From Candidatus Cloacimonadota bacterium (GTDB lineage: Bacteria; Cloacimonadota; Cloacimonadia; Cloacimonadales; Cloacimonadaceae), in the NCBI GenBank assembly GCA_018433885.1, contig JAHDQK010000003.1, forward strand, positions 1 through 64,000: DNA of 64,000 nucleotides, in the 5' to 3' direction. The notes beneath the pieces were generated by a model. The model saw nothing but the letters and a program-made list of their open reading frames with translations. It made no database searches and was not told the DNA's origin. A program made the translations under genes and the position numbers. Numbering within the stretch: position 1 is the stretch's first letter; every line of letters starts with the position of its first letter. Below, piece after piece: positions 51,165-60,406 of this stretch.

Positions 51165-52352
51165 TTATATCTCCTGTTTTTTCAAAGCGTTGTAAAGCGG
51201 GCTGCGGCTGCGAAGTTCTTCCGTGATTTCGGCAAGTTTGTCGATGGTGAAATCCAGATCTTCCTTCGTGGTATAGCGGGAAAGGGTGAATTTCATGGAG
51301 CCGTGGGATTGCACATGGTTTTTGCCGATCGCCATCAGAACGTAATTTGCCTTCAGCCCTTGAGAAGCGCAGGCGGATCCGGTGGCTACGGTGATGCCGT
51401 GCATATCCAGCATCATGGTGATGGCTTCACCTTCGATGTAATCTATCGAGATATTCACGTTGTGCGGTGCTCTGCTCAATCCGGGAGCGCCATTGAGCGC
51501 GATGTATGGTATGCGCTTTTTTAAGCCTTCCAGAAGATAATCCGAAAGCTCGCGGAGATGGCGGATGCTTGCATCCAGATCTGCAAAAACAAGTTCAACC
51601 GCCTTGGCAAAGCCCGCGATCAAGGCTATGGAAAGCCCACCGGTCTGAAGACCGTCCACCCGCTTCACTCCGTGGATAAACTGCCCCAGCTTGGTGCCCT
51701 TGCGCACATACAGCGCGCCGATCCCCTGGGGACCGTGGATCTTGTGAGCGGACACACTCATGGTGTCGATCCCAAAATCGTTTACATTCAGCGGCATCTT
51801 GCCATAAGCCTGCCCGGCATCGACATGGAAGAAAATCTTGTTGGCTGCGCTTTTTAGGATTTCGTGGATTTCTTTCAACGGCTGAATGGTGCCCACCACA
51901 TGGTTCACAGCGGTGGTCATAAACAGCACCGTATCCGGACGGATTTCGGCTTTTAGCTTATTTAGGTCGATCCGCGCTTCCTTATCGGCACCGAGGTAGC
52001 TTACTTCAAAGCCCTGCTTTTCCAGCCAGGCGGCATTGGTAAGCAGATCGGGGTAATCCACCACACTCACGATCACATGGCCGCGCTTCAGGCTGGCTGC
52101 CAAACCCTTGATGGCGATGTTGTTTGCCAAGGTGCCACCAGAGGTGAAATGGATTTCTTCTGGCATTGCTCCCATGCTTGCCGCAATCACAGAGGAAAAC
52201 GCTGCCAGAGAGTCGTTTGCGCTCTCTCCCGTGCTTACGAAGCTACCGGGATACCAGAACTTTTCAGAGAAATAAGGAATCATGGCTTCCAGAGCCTCTG
52301 GCGCCAGCTTGCTGCTCACACAGTTATCCAAATATATGTTGCCGGGTTTCAT
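51165..52352 (-). CDS. Cysteine desulfurase (NifS/IscS-like)
   Basis: The product has 395 residues. The PLP Lys is in SVSAHKIHGPQGIGALYV and the persulfide Cys in VATGSACASQGLKANYV. The substrate-contact His occurs in FFHVDAGQAYGKMP. It removes sulfur from cysteine and delivers it to the adjacent IscU-type scaffold. The start overlaps the Rrf2 regulator stop by four bases. The N-terminal IYLDNCVSSKLAPEAL is the usual family opening, with Cys replacing Ala or Asn. Confidence 0.95.
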   Translation of the reverse strand: MKPGNIYLDNCVSSKLAPEALEAMIPYFSEKFWYPGSFVSTGESANDSLAAFSSVIAASMGAMPEEIHFTSGGTLANNIAIKGLAASLKRGHVIVSVVDYPDLLTNAAWLEKQGFEVSYLGADKEARIDLNKLKAEIRPDTVLFMTTAVNHVVGTIQPLKEIHEILKSAANKIFFHVDAGQAYGKMPLNVNDFGIDTMSVSAHKIHGPQGIGALYVRKGTKLGQFIHGVKRVDGLQTGGLSIALIAGFAKAVELVFADLDASIRHLRELSDYLLEGLKKRIPYIALNGAPGLSRAPHNVNISIDYIEGEAITMMLDMHGITVATGSACASQGLKANYVLMAIGKNHVQSHGSMKFTLSRYTTKEDLDFTIDKLAEITEELRSRSPLYNALKKQEI

Positions 52353-52759
52353 TTATCTTTCCTTTCCCAGAAATCCAGGATGTCCCGCAGGTTGTATCCC
52401 CTGAAAATCTCTTGTAATCTATTATCCAGTTCGCTGAAAAATGGCGAAAGAGGACAGTCCTCTCCCAAGCAGTGCCTGCCGGAATCCACTAAACATCCAG
52501 CTACAAAGCTGTTGTCTTCAACCGCCTCCAGGATATCCGCAAAACTGATCTCCTCCGGCTTTTTGGAGAGCTCGTATCCGCCCAAACTACCCGGGCTGCT
52601 GGTTACCATCCCGGCACCCTTCAGTAAAGCCAATAGATGCTCGATGTATTTTTTGGGCAAACTCTGGGCTTCGCAGATCTTCTGTGCGGAAATGCGGCCA
52701 TTCTTATGGATCTCGATCAGAGCCCGCAAGGCATATTCCGTCTTGGTGTTAACCGCCAT
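52349..52759 (-). CDS. Rrf2-family Fe-S-dependent regulator (IscR-like)
   Basis: The product has 136 residues. The winged helix spans about 1-60 (KTEYALRALIEIHKNG, PGSLGGYELSKKP), followed by a dimer helix. Three Cys (C89, C97 and C102, in GCLVDSGRHC and GEDCPLS) fit the cluster-binding triad of IscR, with spacing 8 and 5 rather than 6 and 6. It heads the isc operon and likely senses cluster supply. It diverges from the [FeFe] hydrogenase across 155 bases and may control both. AAGGAGAATAAA precedes the ATG. Confidence 0.92.
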   Translation of the reverse strand: MAVNTKTEYALRALIEIHKNGRISAQKICEAQSLPKKYIEHLLALLKGAGMVTSSPGSLGGYELSKKPEEISFADILEAVEDNSFVAGCLVDSGRHCLGEDCPLSPFFSELDNRLQEIFRGYNLRDILDFWERKDK

Positions 52760-52803
52760 TTTATTCTCCTTGTTCGCAGTTTTAAGTTTCTATACCTTAA
52801 TAC

Positions 52804-52831
52804 ATACTAATTATCTATGTAATATTGTCAA
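52804..52831 (-). promoter_or_regulatory. Promoter of the isc operon
   Basis: On the minus strand, TTGACA (52831-52826) and TAGTAT (52809-52804) are separated by 16 bases. An inverted repeat TTAAG...CTTAA lies downstream (about 52780-52800) and is a possible regulator site. Its -35 is back to back with that of the hydrogenase promoter. Confidence 0.5.
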
Positions 52832-52850
52832 GCAGTTTTGGCTTTCGCTC

Positions 52851-52879
52851 TTGACATAATCTTCCCCCTCGGGCAACAT
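52851..52879 (+). promoter_or_regulatory. Promoter of the hydrogenase gene
   Basis: TTGACA (52851-52856) and CAACAT (52874-52879) are 17 bases apart. The -35 forms an inverted repeat (TGTCAAG...CTTGACA) with the -35 of the isc promoter. The -10 is weak. Confidence 0.4.
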
Positions 52880-52914
52880 GACGCACAGAAAAAAATGCGC
52901 CCAAGGGAGAGAAT

Positions 52915-54660
52915 ATGATAACAGTCTATATTAATGGCAAAGCTACACAGGTGCTGAAAAACACCAAGGTTTTGCATGCCTGCACCAAAGCAGGATATCC
53001 GGTTCCCCATCTTTGTTACCACGAAGATCTGCCCGCATTTGGCAATTGTGGTGTGTGTATGGTGGAAATTAATGGACGCGTGGTGCGCGCCTGTTCCACC
53101 CCCTGCGAAGACGGTATGCAGATCAAAACCACCGGCAAAAAGCTCCTGGATTTGCGTCGGGAAGCGATGGAAATCATCCTTTCGAACCATCCCAACAATT
53201 GCCCGGAATGCATCAAGAACGGACGCTGTGAATTGCAGGCTCTTTCACAAGAACTTGCCATCCGCCATATGCACCTGAAGAAAGTGAAAAGAAAGTATAA
53301 GGGACGCGACGAATCCTCCCCCTCCATCACTCTGGACCCTTCATATTGTATTCAATGCGGACGCTGCACCTATGTCTGCAACGAAATTCAAGATGTGCAC
53401 GCTCTGGAAAACAGCGAACGCGGATTTGAGACCTACGTAGGCCCCACCTTTGATCGCGAGCTGGAGACCAGCGAATGCGTGAAATGCGGTCAATGCAGCG
53501 CGCATTGCCCCGTGGCGGCGATCTATGAATGCGATGATAGCGACGCCCTGTGGAAGGCTTTGGACGATCCCGAGATGGTGCTGGTGGCTCAGGAAGCACC
53601 GGCGGTTCGCGTGGCTCTGGGCGAAGAATTCGGGCTCAAACCCGGAACCAACGTGAAAGGCAAGATGTACACCGCGCTACGTGAGCTGGGCTTTAAGTAT
53701 GTGTTTGATACAAACTTCGGGGCGGATCTAACGATCATGGAAGAAGCCAGCGAATTTGTGCATCTCTTCAAGGAACATCCGGAAAAATTCCCCCTGATCA
53801 CCACCTGTTGCCCCTCTTGGGTAGATTATCTGGAGAAGTTCCATAGCGACCTGATCCCCCAATTCTCTTCTTCCAAAAGCCCACACCAAATGGTGGGCAC
53901 CATGGTCAAAACATATTGGGCGGAAAAGATGGGGATCGATCCCAACAAGATCTTCCTGGTATCCGTAATGCCCTGTACCGCGAAGAAATATGAGATCGAG
54001 CGTATGGAGGATATGTATGCCTCCGGTCATAAAGACGTGGATATCACCATTACCACTCGCGAACTTGCCCGCATGCTGAAAACCCGGGGCATTGATCTGG
54101 CGAAGCTGGACGATGGTGTCGCCGATAACCCCTTGGGTGAATATAGCGGCGCTGGCACCATCTTCGGCGCTACCGGCGGTGTAATGGAAGCAGCTCTTAG
54201 AACCGCCTACTTCCTGGCGACAGGCAGCGAATTGCCGGATCCCAAGATCGACTTCGTGCGCGGCGCAAAAGGCATCAAGAAAGGAAAGATCGAGCTTCTG
54301 GGCAAAGAAATCCGCATCGGAGTAGCCTCCGGCTTGGGTAATGTGTCCAAGCTAATGGACGAAATCCGCGCTGCTAAAGTGGCAGGCGAAGAACCTCCCT
54401 ATCACTTCGTGGAAGTAATGGCTTGCACCGGGGGATGCGTGGGCGGCGGTGGTCAACCCTATCGTAGCACAAACCGGGTTCGCCTTGCTCGCGCCAAGGG
54501 TCTCTACAAAGAGGACGACCATGCTGAGCGCAGAGAATCCCACAATAACCAAAGCATCCAAAATCTCTATAAAGAGTATCTGGGCGCACCAAACAGCGAG
54601 AAAGCCAAAAAGCTTCTGCATACCAGCTATCTCGCCAGGCCGATGAAAATTAGTAAATAG
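52915..54660 (+). CDS. hydA: [FeFe] hydrogenase, multi-cluster (HndD/HydA type)
   Basis: The product has 581 residues. The N-terminal [2Fe-2S] domain has HLCYHEDLPAFGNCGVCMVE. A His/Cys-ligated [4Fe-4S] is in HPNNCPECIKNGRCELQ. Two ferredoxin-type clusters are in CIQCGRCTYVCN and CVKCGQCSAHCPV. The H-cluster domain has L1 TTCCPSWVDY, L2 MPCTAKKYEIE and L3 MACTGGCVGGGGQP, with the small-subunit-like tail last. It reduces protons or oxidises H2, in relatives together with NADH-linked HydB/HydC subunits; none is adjacent, nor are hydEFG maturases. AGGGAGAGAAT precedes the ATG. It is divergent from the isc operon. Confidence 0.96.
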   Translation: MITVYINGKATQVLKNTKVLHACTKAGYPVPHLCYHEDLPAFGNCGVCMVEINGRVVRACSTPCEDGMQIKTTGKKLLDLRREAMEIILSNHPNNCPECIKNGRCELQALSQELAIRHMHLKKVKRKYKGRDESSPSITLDPSYCIQCGRCTYVCNEIQDVHALENSERGFETYVGPTFDRELETSECVKCGQCSAHCPVAAIYECDDSDALWKALDDPEMVLVAQEAPAVRVALGEEFGLKPGTNVKGKMYTALRELGFKYVFDTNFGADLTIMEEASEFVHLFKEHPEKFPLITTCCPSWVDYLEKFHSDLIPQFSSSKSPHQMVGTMVKTYWAEKMGIDPNKIFLVSVMPCTAKKYEIERMEDMYASGHKDVDITITTRELARMLKTRGIDLAKLDDGVADNPLGEYSGAGTIFGATGGVMEAALRTAYFLATGSELPDPKIDFVRGAKGIKKGKIELLGKEIRIGVASGLGNVSKLMDEIRAAKVAGEEPPYHFVEVMACTGGCVGGGGQPYRSTNRVRLARAKGLYKEDDHAERRESHNNQSIQNLYKEYLGAPNSEKAKKLLHTSYLARPMKISK

Positions 54661-54661
54661 G

Positions 54662-55555
54662 ATGAAAAAGCCGGATAAGAGCCTCATCTATCCTCTCTTC
54701 ATACCAATGCAGGGTTGCCCCGGAAGCTGCGTCTATTGCGATCAACGCAAAATCAGCGGCTCCCGGGAATTCGACCTTGCCCAGGCAGAGCGGGAAGCAG
54801 AGGTTTTTGTCCGGCGAAATGTTTCCCGCCCAAAGGAAATCGCCTTCTATGGCGGAACCTTCACCGCCCTTCCCCGGATTGTGCAAGCGAAGTATCTATC
54901 TGCCATCAAAGCCCTGCTGGAGCCCAAGGACAGCATCCGCATAAGCACTCACCCCGCCTATATCGACATGGATACGCTGGACTTTCTGAAAGAAAATAGG
55001 GTGAATACCATAGAGCTTGGGATCCAGGATTTTGACGACAACGTGTTGGCTAAGAGCGGGAGAGGATATGATGGCAAAACCGCTATCCATGCCGCCCGGA
55101 TGGTGCAAAACGCCCGGTTTATCCTGGGCATCCAGCTTATGCCCGGCTTGCCTGGCAGCACTGAGCACACCCGGTTATCCAACCTGGAGCAGATCAACCT
55201 ATTAGCGCCAGATCTCCTGCGTTTGTATCCCACCATCGTGATCCAAGGAACCCGCCTCGCCACCATGTTTGCGGAAGGCGAATACCAAGCCCTCAGTCTG
55301 AGAGACGCGATAAACATCTGTGCAGATTATCACGAACCCTGCTCCCAGAGAGGCATTCGGATCATCAAACAGGGCATTCCCTCGAACCTCTCCCCCCAGG
55401 ATATCATTGCCGGGCCTTGGCACCCCGCTTTTGGTGAATTGGTAAAGCAGGAGCTGCTCCGGCGCAGATTACTGGCAGAACCCCACCTCGCGGACAACCT
55501 GGACAAGGCTGAACTCAACTTGCTCAAAGCTCATGGAGGCGCTGTTTTTCCATGA
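54662..55555 (+). CDS. Radical SAM protein (Elp3-like N-terminal family)
   Basis: The product has 297 residues. The radical SAM Cys triad is in GCPGSCVYCDQRKISG. Next come IAFYGGTFTALPR (Gly-rich SAM motif), TIELGIQDFDD and PGLPGSTEHTRLSN. This matches COG1243-type radical SAM proteins without the C-terminal acetyltransferase of Elp3. The TAG of hydA ends two bases before it, so the two may be co-transcribed, but no functional link is known. Substrate unknown. Confidence 0.88.
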   Translation: MKKPDKSLIYPLFIPMQGCPGSCVYCDQRKISGSREFDLAQAEREAEVFVRRNVSRPKEIAFYGGTFTALPRIVQAKYLSAIKALLEPKDSIRISTHPAYIDMDTLDFLKENRVNTIELGIQDFDDNVLAKSGRGYDGKTAIHAARMVQNARFILGIQLMPGLPGSTEHTRLSNLEQINLLAPDLLRLYPTIVIQGTRLATMFAEGEYQALSLRDAINICADYHEPCSQRGIRIIKQGIPSNLSPQDIIAGPWHPAFGELVKQELLRRRLLAEPHLADNLDKAELNLLKAHGGAVFP

Positions 55556-55623
55556 AGCGGATTGATTCTTGCTATGTTTTATAAAAATTCGTGCAACCTA
55601 ACGCGGCTGCAAAAGGACTACCG

Positions 55624-57126
55624 ATGAAAGCTTTACTCTTATGTTGGATTAGCATCTTGCTTTTATTTGGCGCCTGTGAGATTCAAAAGCCATCCCTGCC
55701 CGTGTGGGACATCGATCTGGCAATCCCATTGGTAAATGACAGCTATTATATCTCGGAACTTGTAGATAGCGTGAACATCGTAATCGGAGACGACGATCTC
55801 CTGTTCCTTACCGGAACCGGCGACGTGGATACCCCGGAGATCGGCGAGGTGGAGTTCAACCCCGCCATCGATGAAAGTGACATACCCCTGCCTTCCGGAA
55901 TTAATCAAAGCTTTGAGCTGCCTTTTTTAGACAGCCAGAATAATGCCCAGCTTTTCTACGGACTGGTAGATACCGGAAGCCTAAGTTACTGTCTGAACAA
56001 CATCCTGCCCGAAACCCAGGAGATCACTATCAGCATCGCTGATATCACCGATAATCAGGGACAACCCCTAACTCTTAACTATAACGGGGTTGATGGATGG
56101 CAGACGATCAACCTTGCGGGATACCACTTTGGTGAACAGAACAGCACGACGCAGCTGAGTGCTCTGGAGGTTAGTTTCCACGCCACATCCACCCTGCCGA
56201 ATGGCTCGATTTTGGGCACCTTAGATGTCCGCATGAACGAAGCCATGAGCTTCTCGTTGTTTCAGGGCGAACTCAACCATATGCAGCTTGGCATCAATAG
56301 TTCATCCGCCAGCATCGATATCGACTACCCCAATGGCATCGATGAGGCGATTACCCTGCACGACGCCCGTTTGCAGATAGACGTAATCAACCATATGGGC
56401 TTCACCAGCGAGTTCAGCGGCTTCTTTGAAGCCCGGCGCGGCACAGAGGTAAGACGCATCCCAATAGTTGATGAAGACGGCAACAACTATGTAATAGCCC
56501 AATCCCAGAACGGCAACCCTGGTTTCAGCACCCTGATCTTCGATAACAACATCAGCACTCTGATGCAGATCATGCCGGAGCACATCGAGATCGTGGACGC
56601 TGCCTTTACCATCAATACCGAATCCGGATATGGCACCTTGCACAAGAGCGACCGCATCTACATGCACTACACAGTGGATGCTCCTTTCCGGTTCTGGCTC
56701 CACGATCACACCGTGAGCGTAGAGGAAGCGGTAAAGATCAACATCAGCGAGGATAATCGGGAATACATCTCAGACAACATGCTGGAAGCCGGATTGGAAC
56801 TGGAAGTGATGAACAAGATTCCCCTCGGAGGCTGGGTAAGGGGATACTTCGGTATCAGCCCGAATATCGACCCTGCCGATACCACCACTTATAGTTTTAG
56901 AAAAGAACTACAGCTGCATTCCTCCCAAGTGAGCGACACCTGGCAAACCCTGCCACCGCTTACTCTTACGAGAAGTGATTTGGATCTCTTCACAAACCCC
57001 GAGATATATCTGAAATGGGAGTTTAGCTTCGAGGAATCCCAATCCTTGGTGGAAATCACCGCCACCAGCGCAGATTTCATCGCCATCCGCAGCATGCTGA
57101 AAGGCAAGTTGAGAATTGATCAATAG
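55624..57126 (+). CDS. Lipoprotein of unknown function
   Basis: The ATG at 55624 (MKALLLCWISILLLFGAC) follows AAAAGGACTA and gives 500 residues. An open frame from 55591 adds 11 residues without signal character. The lipobox is LLFGACEIQ. The mature protein is beta-rich with repeated 'TLDVRMNEAMSFSLF' and 'GTEVRRIPIVDEDGNN' type strands and many Asp and Asn, as in surface or periplasmic lipoproteins. No catalytic motif is seen. It overlaps the next gene region by a few bases and starts a rightward envelope cluster (lipoprotein, barrel, VWA, SIMPL). Confidence 0.8.
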   Translation: MKALLLCWISILLLFGACEIQKPSLPVWDIDLAIPLVNDSYYISELVDSVNIVIGDDDLLFLTGTGDVDTPEIGEVEFNPAIDESDIPLPSGINQSFELPFLDSQNNAQLFYGLVDTGSLSYCLNNILPETQEITISIADITDNQGQPLTLNYNGVDGWQTINLAGYHFGEQNSTTQLSALEVSFHATSTLPNGSILGTLDVRMNEAMSFSLFQGELNHMQLGINSSSASIDIDYPNGIDEAITLHDARLQIDVINHMGFTSEFSGFFEARRGTEVRRIPIVDEDGNNYVIAQSQNGNPGFSTLIFDNNISTLMQIMPEHIEIVDAAFTINTESGYGTLHKSDRIYMHYTVDAPFRFWLHDHTVSVEEAVKINISEDNREYISDNMLEAGLELEVMNKIPLGGWVRGYFGISPNIDPADTTTYSFRKELQLHSSQVSDTWQTLPPLTLTRSDLDLFTNPEIYLKWEFSFEESQSLVEITATSADFIAIRSMLKGKLRIDQ

Positions 57127-57136
57127 GGGAACAAAG

Positions 57137-58387
57137 ATGAAAAAGACATTGATTTGCACTCTGCTTTTGGTATTTGCGCTCAGCCTTACAGCCATCTCCA
57201 CCGCCAAATCGCTCTTCTTTGCTGATAGTTATATGTTGCGGGCATTCGGGGTGGAAGCGAACTATTGGAACCCTGCCAGACTCACCGAGCACCACCACAT
57301 CGACCTCTGGCTCCCGGTAGCAAACTCAGGCATCCAGATCAACAACAACGCCCTGGATCTGGATACCTATAACTTTTTTGTGACCCAGGACACGCTTTCC
57401 ACAGAAGGCAAAGAACGCATCTTGAGAAATATGGACGGCAAGCTCAGCGCGGAAGCCAGCGCCAATATCAGTGTGTTTGGCATCACCATGGGCAATACCG
57501 CCCTATCCGGAGCCACCCACGTGCAGGGCAAGGGTCAGATCTCAGAAAAGCTGATCCGGCTTGCTTTTTATGGAAACACCGAAGATGAATATCATTTTAC
57601 AAAAGCGAACAGCAACGCCTCGGTGATCTCCTATGTGGATTTGACCTACGGCGCAGGCGGATTCAAGATCCCCTTCATCCCGGAAAACTACCCTCAGATC
57701 GTAACCGGCTTATCCGCCAGCCTTTTGGCAGGAATCAAAAATCTGGAGACCAAGGAAGTAGACCTACGCTTCAGCTCCACCGTGGAAAGCGGAGCGAACC
57801 TGGATTCCGAAGTGCTGATCAGATCAGGAATCGGCGGCGTAGGTTACAAAGCCATGCTCGGCATGTATAGCGAGATCACCCCCTGGCTGGAAGCAGGCAT
57901 CACGCTGGACAACCTCTTTGGCGCGATCAACTGGAACATCGCCAACGAAATCACTCGCTACACTGCCACTGCCGATAGCATTTACATCACCGACATCGAG
58001 GACGACCTCTTTGAAAGCTCGGACACTACCGAAAACGCGGATCCATATTCTACAAAACTGGGCACCGAGCTGCGCCTTGCCGCGATGTACAAACACCCGA
58101 TTGTAACTGTATCTGCAGACTGGGTACAAGGCTTCTCGGAAACCACCGTCAGTAGCAAAGTGGGCAGGCTTTCTCTGGGCGCAGGGTTCTTGCCTTTGCC
58201 CTTCCTTCCCCTCTCTTTGGGGATATCTCTGCCAAATAGCAGCCACCCCGTGAAGGTTTCATACGGAATCGGCGTCAAAAGCCTGGGCAACGAGTTCAGC
58301 ATCGCCGTGCAGAGCTTCGATAGTTTGATCCCTGGTTACAAATCCAAGGGAATAGCCTTAGCGATAGCTACCCGCGTCTGGTTCTGA
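57137..58387 (+). CDS. Predicted outer-membrane beta-barrel protein
   Basis: The ATG at 57137 (MKKTLICTLLLVFALSLT) follows AGGGGAACAAAG. The product has 416 residues, with a signal peptide ending near AISTAKS. The rest shows alternating hydrophobic residues, many Gly and Asn, and the terminal signature IALAIATRVWF ending in Phe, as expected for a barrel that uses the BAM machinery. The GVEANYWNPARLTEHH start resembles PorV/FadL-like barrels ('A..WNPAGL'). Its stop overlaps the VWA gene start by one base. The ligand is unknown. Confidence 0.82.
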   Translation: MKKTLICTLLLVFALSLTAISTAKSLFFADSYMLRAFGVEANYWNPARLTEHHHIDLWLPVANSGIQINNNALDLDTYNFFVTQDTLSTEGKERILRNMDGKLSAEASANISVFGITMGNTALSGATHVQGKGQISEKLIRLAFYGNTEDEYHFTKANSNASVISYVDLTYGAGGFKIPFIPENYPQIVTGLSASLLAGIKNLETKEVDLRFSSTVESGANLDSEVLIRSGIGGVGYKAMLGMYSEITPWLEAGITLDNLFGAINWNIANEITRYTATADSIYITDIEDDLFESSDTTENADPYSTKLGTELRLAAMYKHPIVTVSADWVQGFSETTVSSKVGRLSLGAGFLPLPFLPLSLGISLPNSSHPVKVSYGIGVKSLGNEFSIAVQSFDSLIPGYKSKGIALAIATRVWF

Positions 58388-60381
58388 TGCCATTTGTTTT
58401 TTCCGCGATCTTCGCGCTTTTGATCTCTGCGCTTTTGTACCACAAAAGCCAGCCCACGCAGAGCCGGGGACGGTTGACACTTCTGTTCCTGCTTAGGAGC
58501 TTCACCCTGTTTATCCTGCTGGTGATCCTGCTCAGCCCGGTCTTGCATTTTGTGCAGAACAAGAAGATCGTGCCCAAGGTACTGATCCTCTCAGACAACA
58601 GCCTCTCGATGGATCTGGATAGTGCCCGAGGCACCAAGAGCAAGCTGATGGCGGATGCCAAAGCCACAATCGTAAACAAATACCGCGATGCCGGATACGG
58701 GATAATGGATTACCCGTTTGCAGACGGCTTAAAGGGAGAAAAAACCAACAGCCTGCTTTCCAAAGCTCTGGCTGAAATCGGCGAAACCGAGGATCTCACC
58801 CAAATCCAGGCAATCGTGCTTGCCTCGGACGGCTGGTTAAGGGACGACAACTTTGGTCTGGTCTCTCGCCTGGGTATCCCGCTTTACGCCTTGGCGGATA
58901 CCTCTCAATACAGCGCGGGTGATCTGGCAGTATTGGACATAGTTGCAAACCGCTACGCATACCGCAACGAAAGCACCGCCATCCGCGCCAAAATCCTGGC
59001 AACAGACTACAGCGGTCCCGCCGCAATTGATCTGTATTTGGGGCAAAACCGCATCGGAACCAAGAACCTGAACCTGAGCGCCGGAGTGGAGCAAATCGCA
59101 GAATTCAGCTACCGCTTTCCCCAAACCGGTTTTTATAACTTCCGGGTGGAAGCGCGACCCCTGGAGCGTGAACAACGCTTGGGCAACAACAGCGTCCCCG
59201 GTGCCATAGAAGTTCTTGCAGAAAAAGAACTTATCGCCGTGTTTAGCGACACTCCCGGTTGGGACAACAAGTTCATCCTGGACGCCATCGCCACCAACCC
59301 CCGCTGGGAAAGCGTATCCTACCTCCTGCGAGGCGGTGTAGCCTACAAAGGTGAGGTACAAGCCACCCTTCCGGATAGCGAACTGCCCTCTGTGATCGTG
59401 ATCATCAACAACGGCAAGTTGAGCCTGGATGCCAAAGCCCGCAGCTACATCGAAACCCGCCTGAAAAACGGCGCCGGATTGCTGTATCAAGGGCTTCCCT
59501 TGCCGGAACTGGCAGACTTCCTGCCGCTCTTGCGCTCAAACATCACCAGCCCCTACCAAGGCTTTGTAGAGCTGAACCCCACAGGAAACTCCTATCCCAT
59601 GCTGGCTCCGCTCAGCCGGGAAGCCGGCAAGCTGCCCCCCTTGGATTACTTTTATCTCAGCCCCGCCCCAGGCAGCGAAATCCTTGGTGTGATGAACAAT
59701 CCCCAACGCTCCCCCGCGCTGGCGATACGTGCTCAGGGCAGATCCCGCAGCGTTTCATTCAGCTTCCTGAACCTATGGCGCTGGCAACTGCAGAGCGTGG
59801 ACGCCGGATATCAAAGAATGACGGTGAACATCCTCACTTGGCTTAGTAACAAAGCATTGGGTGGCTACAGCGCGATCTACAAAAGCAGCTATCTGGGTGG
59901 CGAGAATGTACTGATCCGCCTCCGCGCAGAAGACGACATCCGTAGCCATGCCCTGGATAAAAACCCCCAGATCAGCATCTTCGATAGTGCCGGAAAACTA
60001 TTGATGCAGGATTTTATGACTCGAAATCAAGATGAATACCGCTTCGAAACAGAACTTGATGAAGCCGGAAACTACAGCTTTGAAATCCGTGAACCGGATA
60101 GCAACAAAAGCAGCAAAGGTAGTTTTGCCATTGCGGATATGAACGTGGAACAGCGAGATTTTGATTTTAACCTGCCGCTATTGGGCTATCTGGCATCCGA
60201 AACAGGCGGCAGAATAATCCCGCTGGACAGTGTGGCTGGGCATCAGGCATTGCCCCCGGAGATCCGCACCGAAATCCTGAAACGGGAGTTTAACCTCTAT
60301 CGTAAGTGGTACATCCCCGCCCTATTTATCCTCAGCTTCTGCCTGGAGCTATACTTCCGGCGCAGATGGGGACTTCTCTAA
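58387..60381 (+). CDS. Membrane-anchored von Willebrand factor A-like protein
   Basis: The product has 664 residues. Two N-terminal transmembrane helices (about 3-19 and 31-51) precede a VWA-type domain with MIDAS residues in LILSDNSLSMD (DxSxS) and VLASDGW. The middle is beta-rich (about 170-620), including a gatase-like segment VIVIINNGKLS. One C-terminal helix WYIPALFILSFCLELYF precedes a basic tail. This resembles the BatA-like, 'glutamine amidotransferase-like' VWA membrane proteins of FCB bacteria. It may help assemble envelope complexes with the neighbouring barrel and lipoprotein. Function not established. Confidence 0.82.
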   Translation: MPFVFSAIFALLISALLYHKSQPTQSRGRLTLLFLLRSFTLFILLVILLSPVLHFVQNKKIVPKVLILSDNSLSMDLDSARGTKSKLMADAKATIVNKYRDAGYGIMDYPFADGLKGEKTNSLLSKALAEIGETEDLTQIQAIVLASDGWLRDDNFGLVSRLGIPLYALADTSQYSAGDLAVLDIVANRYAYRNESTAIRAKILATDYSGPAAIDLYLGQNRIGTKNLNLSAGVEQIAEFSYRFPQTGFYNFRVEARPLEREQRLGNNSVPGAIEVLAEKELIAVFSDTPGWDNKFILDAIATNPRWESVSYLLRGGVAYKGEVQATLPDSELPSVIVIINNGKLSLDAKARSYIETRLKNGAGLLYQGLPLPELADFLPLLRSNITSPYQGFVELNPTGNSYPMLAPLSREAGKLPPLDYFYLSPAPGSEILGVMNNPQRSPALAIRAQGRSRSVSFSFLNLWRWQLQSVDAGYQRMTVNILTWLSNKALGGYSAIYKSSYLGGENVLIRLRAEDDIRSHALDKNPQISIFDSAGKLLMQDFMTRNQDEYRFETELDEAGNYSFEIREPDSNKSSKGSFAIADMNVEQRDFDFNLPLLGYLASETGGRIIPLDSVAGHQALPPEIRTEILKREFNLYRKWYIPALFILSFCLELYFRRRWGLL

Positions 60382-60406
60382 AAATTAATAGCAAGGAGCA
60401 TAGAAA

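Noticed and set aside
55559-55572. GG-N10-GC with TTGCT before the lipoprotein gene
   Set aside because: The -12 half is good but the -24 half has only GG; such matches are expected by chance and no activator site is visible.
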